In this document: positions 1 through 5,629 of the stretch, one piece after another | Layout of the letters: every line of letters begins with the position of its first letter | How positions within the stretch are numbered: the first letter of the stretch is position 1 | NCBI GenBank assembly: GCA_011682715.1 | Contig: JAACEC010000037.1 | Coordinates: 1 to 8,452, forward strand | Direction: 5' to 3' | DNA length: 8,452 bases | From: Pseudomonadota bacterium | GTDB lineage: Bacteria; Hydrothermota; 32-111; QNBC01 | Notes under the pieces: model-generated | The model's database searches: none | What the model saw: the letters and a program-made list of their open reading frames with translations, nothing else | Told to the model about the DNA's origin: nothing | Made by a program: the position numbers and the translations under genes

Positions 1-973
1 CGGGGTATACAAAGACAGGTTTATTCATAAAATTTATTCTCTCTTTTATTTTATCGACACAGTAATCGTTGTACACAATACCTCCCGTCAGAACGAATGC
101 GTCCACATCACCCAGAAGCACCGTTATTTGTGCCCCGATTGTTTTGGCTATATTGTAGCACATTGCGTCGAGAATAAGTTTTGCATGCTTATCGGTTTTT
201 GCTTTTTTAACGACTTCTCTCACATTATCCGTACCGAGGTGTGCGTACATACCGCCTTTTTTTATTGCGCGAACGAGCATTTCTCTCTCCGTATATTTTC
301 CGCTATAGCACAATTTTGTTAACTGAATCGTGGGAAGGGTGCTTGCTCTTTGAGGGCAAAAAGGGCCTTCGTCATTAGTACTATTTGTATCTATTACTCT
401 TCCTTTCCTTTGGGCTACGATAGAAATTCCCGTGCCGAGATGTGCAACGATGAGATTAATATCTTCCCAACCCTTGCCCAACTCTTTTGCCGCTTTTCTA
501 CTTACATATTTGATATTCAAAGCGTGAAACAGACTCTTTCTGTGGAATTCAGGCAGTCCCGTAATCCTTGCAACATCATCGAACTCGTCAACACATACGG
601 GATCCGTTATGTATGCTTTTACCCCTGCCTTATCGGCTATGTTTTTTGCAAGCAGGGCACCGATATTTGATATATGCTTATCTTCCTTAATATCCTTTAT
701 CATCTTATCGTTAACGATATATGTTCCGCTTTCCATGGGGTGGAAAAGGCCGCCTCTCCCTATAACCGCATCAATCTCATCGTATTTGATTTCCTTTCTT
801 TTTAGGAACTTTTCGATTAAGTTGTTTCTGTAGCCGAGTTGATCGATAGGTTTATCGAATTTCTCCAATTCTTCGTGTTTGTGACGAATGACTTCGGTAA
901 ATATCTCTTTGGTATTTTCGTAGAGCCCTAATTTCGTTGACGTTGCTCCGGGATTTATAGCCAAAATCTTCAT
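1..973 (-). CDS. buk: Butyrate kinase family acyl kinase, 3' end cut off by the window edge
   Basis: Family reaction: phosphorylates butyrate or a branched-chain fatty acid with ATP; in fermenters it runs in reverse, making ATP from acyl-phosphate in the cytoplasm. I translated 324 codons from the minus strand. Visible ASKHA-fold motifs are the N-terminal phosphate loop INPGATSTKLGLY (residues 6-18), FHRKSLFHALN (143-153), the phosphate-2 region HLGTGIS (178-184), DEGPFCPQRASTLP (201-214) and the adenosine-side segment VLTGGIVYN (294-302). The family is about 355-360 residues, so roughly 30-35 C-terminal residues are missing. The start ATG (973-971) has a strong Shine-Dalgarno, AGGAGGTT on the minus strand (983-976). 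The gene is divergent from pfkA with its own promoter. No phosphotransbutyrylase gene is visible; it could lie beyond the edge. Substrate (butyrate versus isobutyrate or other acids) cannot be read from sequence. Acetate kinase is unlikely because its motifs and length differ. Confidence 0.9.
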   Translation of the reverse strand, partial: MKILAINPGATSTKLGLYENTKEIFTEVIRHKHEELEKFDKPIDQLGYRNNLIEKFLKRKEIKYDEIDAVIGRGGLFHPMESGTYIVNDKMIKDIKEDKHISNIGALLAKNIADKAGVKAYITDPVCVDEFDDVARITGLPEFHRKSLFHALNIKYVSRKAAKELGKGWEDINLIVAHLGTGISIVAQRKGRVIDTNSTNDEGPFCPQRASTLPTIQLTKLCYSGKYTEREMLVRAIKKGGMYAHLGTDNVREVVKKAKTDKHAKLILDAMCYNIAKTIGAQITVLLGDVDAFVLTGGIVYNDYCVDKIKERINFMNKPVFVYP

Positions 974-1004
974 ATAACCTCCTAATGAGTGTTTACGATA
1001 TGCT

Positions 1005-1033
1005 ATATTATCTGATGAAAGAAATTATGTCAA
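1005..1033 (-). promoter_or_regulatory. Sigma-70-type promoter for the butyrate kinase gene
   Basis: On the minus strand a perfect -35 TTGACA (1033-1028) is followed after 17 bp by TAATAT (1010-1005, 4 of 6 matches to TATAAT). Transcription would start near 998, giving a leader of about 25 nt that contains the Shine-Dalgarno at 983-976. The perfect -35, ideal spacing and position support it; the -10 is imperfect. Confidence 0.6.
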
Positions 1034-1067
1034 GATATATATAGTTGCGACGGATTATACCTGCGAA

Positions 1068-1076
1068 TGATATTAT
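1068..1076 (+). promoter_or_regulatory. Possible extended -10 promoter for the pfkA-led gene run
   Basis: TGATATTAT combines a TG extension with TATTAT (5 of 6 matches to TATAAT). No good -35 lies at the usual distance; TTGCGA at 1045-1050 is 20 bp away. Start of transcription would be near 1083, about 66 nt before the pfkA start. This is the best plus-strand candidate in the 974-1148 intergenic region, but it is weak. Nothing else, such as a clear operator or riboswitch, stands out there. Confidence 0.3.
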
Positions 1077-1139
1077 AACATAACGTGGAATTCGGGGGCT
1101 TGCAAAAAAAACGATTTCATGTTAGTATTTTATGAAAAT

Positions 1140-1145
1140 AGGAGG
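1140..1145 (+). promoter_or_regulatory. Ribosome binding site that sets the pfkA start
   Basis: AGGAGG lies three bases before the ATG at 1149. The spacing is short, but the site lies downstream of the alternative upstream ATG at 1119, which has no Shine-Dalgarno of its own. The 1149 start also gives the usual family N-terminus MSKHKRIAIST, so I prefer it. Confidence 0.7.
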
Positions 1146-1148
1146 ACT

Positions 1149-2261
1149 ATGAGCAAACATAAAAGAATAGCAATCTCTACGGGGGGAGGTGATTGCCAGG
1201 GGTTAAATGCTGTAATAAGAGCTGTGGTAAAAACAGCTCGGTATCGTTATGATTGGAGTGTTATAGGTTCTCTGGACGGGCTTGCCGGTTTGATAGACAC
1301 AACGAAGGTCCGGAAGCTCGACATAAGTGAGGTGAGGGGATTATTGCCAAAAGGTGGAACCATACTCGGAACTACGAATAAAGGAAATCCGTTACATTTC
1401 CCCGTGGAAGTAAGCGGGAAAACGAAGTTTATTGACCTGTCCGATAAAATAGTAAAAAATTTCAAAGAACTTTTACTCGATGTTTTGATAATGGTCGGCG
1501 GAGACGGAACGCAGGCAATAGCTTATGAACTATATAAAAAAGGAATACCGGTAATCGGAATCTCGAAAACCATAGACAACGATCTTATGGACACGGATAT
1601 GACATTCGGTTTTTCAACTGCCGTTCAGGTTGCCGTAGACGCCATAGATCGTTTGCACACCACTGCCGAGAGCCATCATAGGGTTATGATCGTTGAGGTT
1701 ATGGGGAGATATGCCGGATGGATAGCTCTTCATGCCGGACTCGGCGGCGGAGCCGATATCGTACTTATACCGGAAATCCCATTTGATATGGACGTAATTA
1801 TAGAAAAAATATTGCAGCGTCGCAATCTTGGCGGTAGGTTTAGTATCATTGTGGTTGCCGAAGGAGCATACCCTAAGGGAGGGGAACGAATAATTCAGAA
1901 GAAAGCAAACAGCGAATATGATCATGAACTGCTCGGAGGGGTGGGACATTGGTTATCTCGAGAGATAGGGAAGAGGATTGATGTGGAAACACGTGTAACG
2001 GTACTCGGATATATTCAACGTGGTGGAACGCCGGTAGCTTTTGATAGAATACTTGCTACACGATTCGGGACGTATGCATGTGAGTTGATAGAGAAAGGAG
2101 ATTACGGAAAACTTGTTGTTTTAAGAGGTGAGGAGATAAAGTCCGTGGAATTGGAAAAAGCGATGGGGAAGCTTAAAATGGTTGATCCGAACGGGCAATT
2201 CGTAAGAACATGTGAAAGCATAAATATGTGTTTGGGAAGGGAGAACAAACTTCTCTTTTAG
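1149..2261 (+). CDS. pfkA: 6-phosphofructokinase, predicted ATP-dependent
   Basis: Phosphorylates fructose 6-phosphate to fructose 1,6-bisphosphate, the committing step of glycolysis, in the cytoplasm. The 370-residue protein has the family motifs in order: N-terminal nucleotide loop TGGGDCQGLNAVIRA (11-25), GGDGT (117-121), catalytic TIDND (141-145, with D143 as the general base equivalent to E. coli D127), substrate-binding MGRY (185-188), PEIPF (208-212), and TRVTVLGYIQRGGTP (281-295, with R282 and R291 equivalent to E. coli R243 and R252). The position of E. coli G104 is Gly here (G120), while that of G124 is Lys (K140). Pyrophosphate enzymes carry Asp plus Lys; Gly plus Lys occurs in ATP users such as trypanosomal PFK. 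I therefore infer ATP as donor, in a PFK subgroup that also includes PPi enzymes. It is slightly longer than E. coli PfkA (320 residues). The Shine-Dalgarno of the next gene overlaps its stop codon. Confidence 0.93.
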   Translation: MSKHKRIAISTGGGDCQGLNAVIRAVVKTARYRYDWSVIGSLDGLAGLIDTTKVRKLDISEVRGLLPKGGTILGTTNKGNPLHFPVEVSGKTKFIDLSDKIVKNFKELLLDVLIMVGGDGTQAIAYELYKKGIPVIGISKTIDNDLMDTDMTFGFSTAVQVAVDAIDRLHTTAESHHRVMIVEVMGRYAGWIALHAGLGGGADIVLIPEIPFDMDVIIEKILQRRNLGGRFSIIVVAEGAYPKGGERIIQKKANSEYDHELLGGVGHWLSREIGKRIDVETRVTVLGYIQRGGTPVAFDRILATRFGTYACELIEKGDYGKLVVLRGEEIKSVELEKAMGKLKMVDPNGQFVRTCESINMCLGRENKLLF

Positions 2262-2269
2262 GAGGTTAA

Positions 2270-2548
2270 ATGAGCACAATTTGGGATGTTTTAAAAGAAT
2301 CATTTAATGATGCTCTTGGCAAAGCCGAGGAGCTAAAAGATCTCGGTCAGGATAAAATCGATATATTGAAGTTGAAAAATAAAATGACAAAAGATCTTTC
2401 GAGATTGGGTGCAACGATCTATGAAATGTACAACAACGGAGAGACTATCGATTTTGACGATAATGACAAATTGAAGAAAATGCTTGATGAATTGAAAGAT
2501 ATTGAAAAACAATTGAAAGAAAAAGAGAAAAAAGTATCCAAAATATGA
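2270..2548 (+). CDS. Small charged coiled-coil protein of unknown function
   Basis: I do not recognise the family. The 92-residue protein has no signal peptide, membrane segment or cysteine motif, so it is probably cytoplasmic. Residues 1-50 look helical (KAEELKDLGQDKIDILKLKNK), followed by a short break around GATIYEMYNNGETIDFDD (about 48-65), then a Lys/Glu-rich heptad-like helix from about 66 to the end (DKLKKMLDELKDIEKQLKEK). It is likely a helical hairpin or an oligomerising coiled coil. A strong Shine-Dalgarno, AGGAGG, overlaps the pfkA stop, and only 8 bp separate the genes, so the two should be co-translated. manC follows after 7 bp. It is real by its ribosome binding site, placement and codon use matching its neighbours. 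Function is not inferable. Confidence 0.8.
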   Translation: MSTIWDVLKESFNDALGKAEELKDLGQDKIDILKLKNKMTKDLSRLGATIYEMYNNGETIDFDDNDKLKKMLDELKDIEKQLKEKEKKVSKI

Positions 2549-2555
2549 GGTTATT

Positions 2556-3614
2556 ATGAATTATACCATTATTCTGGCGGGAGGTTCCGGAAAGCGATTT
2601 TGGCCGTTGTCCCGGCAATCGAAGCCCAAGCAGTTTCTTTCGATTATCAGCTCAAAGACTATGATTGAGGAAACGGTTGACAGGGTAAAAGGATTAATAG
2701 AGAGAGAAAACATAATCATTTTGGCATCGGAGAGGCAAAAGAGCAATTTTACCGATGTAGATCTCGGAATTCCCGACGAAAATATACTTTACGAACCGGA
2801 AGGACGCAATACGGCTATGGCTATTGCATTTGCCGCTGCTTATATAAAGAACCGAGATCCGGAAGGCGTTATGATTGTGCTTCCGTCAGACCACTATATA
2901 AAGGAGAAGAATCTGTTTCAGGAATCACTCCGAAATGCGGTTACCGGGGCAAAAAACGGATATCTTGTGACATTCGGTATTACTCCCGCAAGACCGGAGA
3001 CAGGTTACGGGTATATAAACATCGGCGATGTTATTGATGAGGGAATAGGACTGTATAAAGTTAAGGCTTTCACGGAAAAACCGAATCAAAAAGGTGCCAT
3101 TGAATACATGAAAAAGGGCAATTACCTGTGGAACAGCGGTATGTTTGTATGGAGTGTTAAAACTATTGTTGACGAGTTCCAAAAATATCTCCCGGAACAT
3201 TTCAAAAGTCTCATTTCCATTGCCGGAAACCCCGCAGACAGGAATTTGATAAAAAATGCGTACAAGAACATTGACAATATATCCATAGATTACGGAATAT
3301 TGGAGCGTTCTTCGAAAATAGCTTGCATTAAATGCAATTACACCTGGGATGATGTGGGATCATGGGTAGCCATAGAGAGACACAACAAACATGATGAGAA
3401 TCACAATACGGTAATAGGCAATGCCGATTTGAAGGATGTCCAGAACAGCATAGTTGTCAGTAACGAGGGATTAACCGTTATGATAGGGGTAAGCGATTTA
3501 ATAGTTGTTCATACTCACGATGCCACGCTCGTATGTAAAAAAGAAAGAAATAATGAAATAAAAGATATAGTCGATAAGAACAGTAGTCATCCAAGTAACA
3601 AAAAATACCTATAG
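2556..3614 (+). CDS. manC: Mannose-1-phosphate guanylyltransferase (GDP-mannose synthesis)
   Basis: Makes GDP-mannose and pyrophosphate from mannose 1-phosphate and GTP in the cytoplasm, feeding polysaccharide, LPS or glycoprotein mannosylation and GDP-fucose. The 352 residues show the nucleotidyltransferase fold: signature loop LAGGSGKRFWPLSR (7-20), PKQF (24-27), LPSDH with the metal-binding Asp (109-113), ETGYGYI (148-154), FTEKP (172-176), LWNSGMF (191-197) and DVGSW (266-270). It is the short, monofunctional form and lacks the C-terminal cupin phosphomannose-isomerase domain of the roughly 470-residue bifunctional enzymes, so isomerase activity must come from elsewhere. A beta-helix-like tail (about 285-330) is present. 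The Shine-Dalgarno GAGG (2547-2550) overlaps the stop of the coiled-coil gene. No polysaccharide cluster surrounds it, so it may be a housekeeping supplier. Confidence 0.93.
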   Translation: MNYTIILAGGSGKRFWPLSRQSKPKQFLSIISSKTMIEETVDRVKGLIERENIIILASERQKSNFTDVDLGIPDENILYEPEGRNTAMAIAFAAAYIKNRDPEGVMIVLPSDHYIKEKNLFQESLRNAVTGAKNGYLVTFGITPARPETGYGYINIGDVIDEGIGLYKVKAFTEKPNQKGAIEYMKKGNYLWNSGMFVWSVKTIVDEFQKYLPEHFKSLISIAGNPADRNLIKNAYKNIDNISIDYGILERSSKIACIKCNYTWDDVGSWVAIERHNKHDENHNTVIGNADLKDVQNSIVVSNEGLTVMIGVSDLIVVHTHDATLVCKKERNNEIKDIVDKNSSHPSNKKYL

Positions 3615-3624
3615 GGGGTAATAA

Positions 3625-4098
3625 ATGAAAAGGTTATTTACAGTTTTTGCCATCGTCACACTATTGTTAATCCTGGCATCTTGTGCTCCGAAGAATCAAA
3701 AACGGGAAGAAGTAACTGCGGACACAACCACATACAAGCCGATTATAATGGAGGAGAGTACGGAGGATACGACAACTGCGGACATAACGGGAATGTCGGC
3801 AAGTACGGATACGACAAACAGTGCAGTTGATACAACAACGATTGTGACTCAGACAACTAAATCGGGATACAGGGTTCAGGTTTTTGCCACATTCTCTGAA
3901 GAGAAAGCTGATATGATTGCAAATAAGGTAAGAGAAAGAACAACGGAACCGGTATATGTGGAATACATAGCGCCCTATTACAAAGTGCGGGTAGGTGATT
4001 GCACGACAAGGGATGAAGCGGAATCGTTAAAATCCAATTTATACGGATTGGGTTATTCCGATGCATTCATTGTCCGCGATACGATTAATCCCAAATGA
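3625..4098 (+). CDS. SPOR-domain lipoprotein
   Basis: The 157-residue protein starts with a lipoprotein signal peptide: KR, a hydrophobic core (4-16) and lipobox LASC (17-20) with Cys20 as the predicted lipidated residue. Residues 21-79 form a low-complexity, Thr/Asp-rich linker with repeated DTT units. Residues about 80-152 (GYRVQVFATF, EEKADMIANKVRE, PYYKVRVGDCTTRDEAESLKSNL) match the SPOR fold, which binds denuded glycan strands of septal peptidoglycan. It should therefore sit in the periplasm, membrane-anchored and reaching the wall through the linker. Similar proteins include RlpA-, DedD- and FtsN-type SPOR proteins, but no catalytic domain is present, so the exact role (division, wall remodelling or scaffold) is unknown. 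It follows manC by 10 bp with a GGGGG Shine-Dalgarno, and its stop overlaps the rdgB start (ATGA). Confidence 0.88.
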   Translation: MKRLFTVFAIVTLLLILASCAPKNQKREEVTADTTTYKPIIMEESTEDTTTADITGMSASTDTTNSAVDTTTIVTQTTKSGYRVQVFATFSEEKADMIANKVRERTTEPVYVEYIAPYYKVRVGDCTTRDEAESLKSNLYGLGYSDAFIVRDTINPK

Positions 4099-4697
4099 AA
4101 TTAGTAGCGGCGACGAACAACAGGGATAAAATTGTTGAAATAAAGAAAGAGCTTGAAGAAAGCGGAATTGAGATATTAACGCTTAATGATATCTCTTTCC
4201 ACGATGATATTAAAGAAGACGGCACTACATTGGACGAAAATGCAAGAAAAAAGGCATTGACAATTTTTAGTTTTGCTGGTATACAATGTTTTGCAGATGA
4301 TACGGGTCTGTTTGTCGATTTTTTAGATGGAATGCCTGGTGTTTATTCCGCCAGATTTGCCGGGAGAAATGCGTCTTATAAGGACAATCTCGATAAATTG
4401 CTCAAGGAATTGACTACCGCATCGAACGAATCCAAATGGGATGCATATTTTAGAACCGTGATAGCATACATTGATGGTAACGGCTCTTTGAAACTGTTTG
4501 AAGGCATAACAAAAGGTTATGTGATAAGAAAACCATCGGGTAAAGGCGGATTCGGCTACGATCCCGTCTTCGAGGTGGCGAGCCTCGGGAAAACTTATGC
4601 CGATATGAGTCTTGACGAAAAGAACAAAGTAAGTCATAGAGGAAAGGCTCTTCGGGCGTTTGTTTCATATCTACGGGGCGTAGCGCAGCCCGGCTAG
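4095..4697 (+). CDS. rdgB: XTP/dITP pyrophosphatase (RdgB/HAM1 family)
   Basis: Hydrolyses non-canonical purine nucleoside triphosphates (dITP, XTP, ITP) to monophosphates and pyrophosphate, keeping deaminated bases out of DNA and RNA. The 200 residues show all family motifs: ATNNRDKIVEI (6-16), ADDTGL with catalytic D69 (67-72), PGVYSARFAG (81-90), GGFGYDPVF (151-159), EKN (175-177) and SHR (180-182). The length is typical. The start ATG overlaps the stop of the SPOR gene (ATGA, 4095-4098) and has no Shine-Dalgarno, so translation is probably coupled. Oddly, the gene runs 24 bases into tRNA-Pro: residues 194-200 (RGVAQPG) and the TAG stop are tRNA sequence. The catalytic domain is complete before that point, so the tail is an add-on. 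Confidence 0.93.
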   Translation: MKLVAATNNRDKIVEIKKELEESGIEILTLNDISFHDDIKEDGTTLDENARKKALTIFSFAGIQCFADDTGLFVDFLDGMPGVYSARFAGRNASYKDNLDKLLKELTTASNESKWDAYFRTVIAYIDGNGSLKLFEGITKGYVIRKPSGKGGFGYDPVFEVASLGKTYADMSLDEKNKVSHRGKALRAFVSYLRGVAQPG

Positions 4698-4748
4698 CGC
4701 GCCTGCTTTGGGAGCAGGAAGTCGGAGGTTCGAATCCTCTCGCCCCGA
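4674..4748 (+). tRNA. tRNA-Pro (anticodon UGG)
   Basis: A full cloverleaf folds. Acceptor CGGGGCG (4674-4680) pairs at all seven positions with CGCCCCG (4741-4747), and the discriminator is A4748. The anticodon stem CCTGC/GCAGG flanks the loop TTTGGGA, giving TGG. The T arm is GGAGG-TTCGAAT-CCTCT. The genomic sequence after A73 is TAG, so CCA is added after transcription. The first 24 bases are also the 3' end of rdgB, and the D-loop supplies the rdgB stop codon. Confidence 0.95.
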
Positions 4749-4754
4749 TAGCAT

Positions 4755-4827
4755 GGTGAGTGTAGTTCAATGGCAGAGCGCTGGACTGTGGCTCCAGTTG
4801 TTGTGGGTTCGAATCCCATCACTCACC
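4755..4827 (+). tRNA. tRNA-His (anticodon GUG)
   Basis: Cloverleaf with acceptor GTGAGTG (4756-4762) pairing with CACTCAC (4820-4826). An encoded extra G at -1 (4755) faces discriminator C73 (4827), the identity element of bacterial tRNA-His. The anticodon loop CTGTGGC gives GTG. The T arm is GTGGG-TTCGAAT-CCCAT, with a G-T closing wobble. CCA is not encoded (CTT follows). It lies 6 bp after tRNA-Pro. Confidence 0.95.
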
Positions 4828-4840
4828 CTTAAGTGGAAAT

Positions 4841-4917
4841 GCGCCTGTAGCTCAATTGGATAGAGCAACGGATTTCTAATCCGTAGGTTGGGGGTTCAAT
4901 TCCCCCTGGGCGTACCA
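4841..4917 (+). tRNA. tRNA-Arg (anticodon UCU)
   Basis: Cloverleaf with anticodon stem ACGGA/TCCGT, loop TTTCTAA (anticodon TCT, reading AGA/AGG), T arm GGGGG-TTCAATT-CCCCC and discriminator A4914, followed by an encoded CCA (4915-4917), unlike the other three tRNAs here. The acceptor stem is weak: G1-T72, T6-G67 and G7-T66 are wobbles and only four pairs are Watson-Crick. Despite this the conserved bases look intact, so I treat it as functional. It is closely similar to the following tRNA-Lys. Confidence 0.92.
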
Positions 4918-4920
4918 TAT

Positions 4921-4994
4921 GCGCTGATAGCTCAACTAGGCAGAGCAACGGATTCTTAATCCGTAGGTTGAGGGTTCAATTCCCTCTCAGCGCA
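4921..4994 (+). tRNA. tRNA-Lys (anticodon CUU)
   Basis: Acceptor GCGCTGA (4921-4927) pairs perfectly with TCAGCGC (4987-4993); the discriminator is A4994. The anticodon loop TTCTTAA gives CTT, which reads AAG only, so a separate tRNA-Lys-UUU must exist elsewhere. The T arm is GAGGG-TTCAATT-CCCTC. CCA is not encoded. It starts 3 bp after the encoded CCA of tRNA-Arg. The Shine-Dalgarno of the following lipoprotein gene is only 11 nt past its 3' end. Confidence 0.94.
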
Positions 4995-5016
4995 CTCTTA
5001 AAATTAGGATGTGCTT

Positions 5017-5424
5017 ATGAGAAAAATCGCTCTCGTTCTTTTGTTTCTTGTTTTGGTGCTAATGGATTCTTGCAATATACAACCGATTTCGGTTCCCAAT
5101 AATCGCATTTACGGTACTTTGAGTTGCAATGACGGAACTTCTCCGGTTGGAACGATCGTTTCCCTTGTTACGAATTCCGGATATCCTATTTCCACATACA
5201 ATGTTTCCTCTCTTGACGGATATTTTTCATTTGACAATCTTTCTTCTGGAGATTATAAAATCTATGCCAGTTTGGATATAAATTCAGACGGCGTGGACGA
5301 TTACTCCGGTACATACGGAGGGGATAGTGCGAAAACGGTTACGCTATTCGGGGGTGACACATTATCGATTAATATTGTTCTGAAAAGGATTGTGACTTAT
5401 GCTAAAGACTCTTTCGGACGCTGA
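5017..5424 (+). CDS. Small beta-sandwich lipoprotein linked to feoAB, function unknown
   Basis: The 135-residue protein has a Lys/Arg plus hydrophobic signal (2-16) and a candidate lipidated Cys19 in LMDSC. The lipobox is atypical (Asp at -2), so lipidation is likely rather than certain. The rest resembles a carboxypeptidase-regulatory-like or Cna-B-like beta-sandwich: RIYGTLSCNDG (30-40), SSLDGYFSFDNLSSGDYKIYA (about 64-84), and an inserted DINSDGVDD (87-95) resembling calcium-binding EF-hand or dockerin loops. I chose ATG 5017 because AGGA (5006-5009) sits 7 bases ahead; the in-frame GTG at 5011 is too close to it. The gene follows tRNA-Lys by 22 bp and overlaps feoA by 26 bp, so the two are probably co-translated. 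A role in iron uptake is only suggested by position. Confidence 0.8.
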   Translation: MRKIALVLLFLVLVLMDSCNIQPISVPNNRIYGTLSCNDGTSPVGTIVSLVTNSGYPISTYNVSSLDGYFSFDNLSSGDYKIYASLDINSDGVDDYSGTYGGDSAKTVTLFGGDTLSINIVLKRIVTYAKDSFGR

Positions 5425-5629
5425 AATCGGTAGAGAGTATCGTGTGGTCCAATTGCGGGGCGGACTTAATTTTCAAAGAAGGATAACTGCAATGGGACTC
5501 TACGTAGGGGAAGTCGTAAAAATCGTAAGAAAAGCTCCCTTTAAAGGACCGTTGCTTGTTGACATAAATTCTTCTATTGTTGCAGTGGGAAGGAATATTA
5601 CTTTTAAAATATTTGTTGAGGAAGTATGA
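5399..5629 (+). CDS. feoA: FeoA ferrous-iron transport accessory protein
   Basis: Small cytoplasmic SH3-like protein that works with FeoB in Fe(II) import; its exact mechanism is unsettled. The 76 residues show the family pattern: an N-terminal TLSDAEIGREYRVVQLRGG, the middle RRITAMGLYVGEVVKIVRKAP (27-47, the conserved L-x-x-MG-(I/L)-x-x-G-x-x-(V/I) block) and a C-terminal strand SSIVAVGRNITFKI. The length is typical. The start overlaps the upstream lipoprotein gene by 26 bp, with GGA at 5387-5389 as a modest Shine-Dalgarno, and its stop overlaps the feoB start (ATGA, 5626-5629). The N-terminus fits homologues starting at this ATG. No iron-responsive operator is visible directly upstream. Confidence 0.92.
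   Translation: MLKTLSDAEIGREYRVVQLRGGLNFQRRITAMGLYVGEVVKIVRKAPFKGPLLVDINSSIVAVGRNITFKIFVEEV

Noticed and set aside
128..833. Three plus-strand ORFs opposite the butyrate kinase gene
   Set aside because: They are antisense to recognisable kinase motifs, have no ribosome binding sites and show no family features.
1054..1077. Two minus-strand TATAAT hexamers (1059-1054 and 1077-1072) as additional buk promoters
   Set aside because: Neither has a -35-like sequence at 16-18 bp; in an AT-rich intergenic region such hexamers are expected by chance.
4612..4640. TTGACG followed 17 bp later by CATAGA, a possible promoter for the tRNA cluster inside rdgB
   Set aside because: The -35 matches 5 of 6 but the -10 only 3 of 6, and the bases encode conserved RdgB residues (DEKNKVSHR), so the match may be chance.
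4450..4770. Minus-strand ORF beginning MNYTHHAIGARGFEPPTS, antisense to rdgB and tRNA-Pro
   Set aside because: The ARGFEPPTS string is a known spurious product of translating tRNA genes backwards. The frame lies opposite two certain genes and has no Shine-Dalgarno.
5011..5019. GTG at 5011 as the start of the feo-linked lipoprotein
   Set aside because: It lies one base after the AGGA Shine-Dalgarno, too close for initiation. ATG 5017 has proper spacing and gives a normal signal peptide start (MRK).
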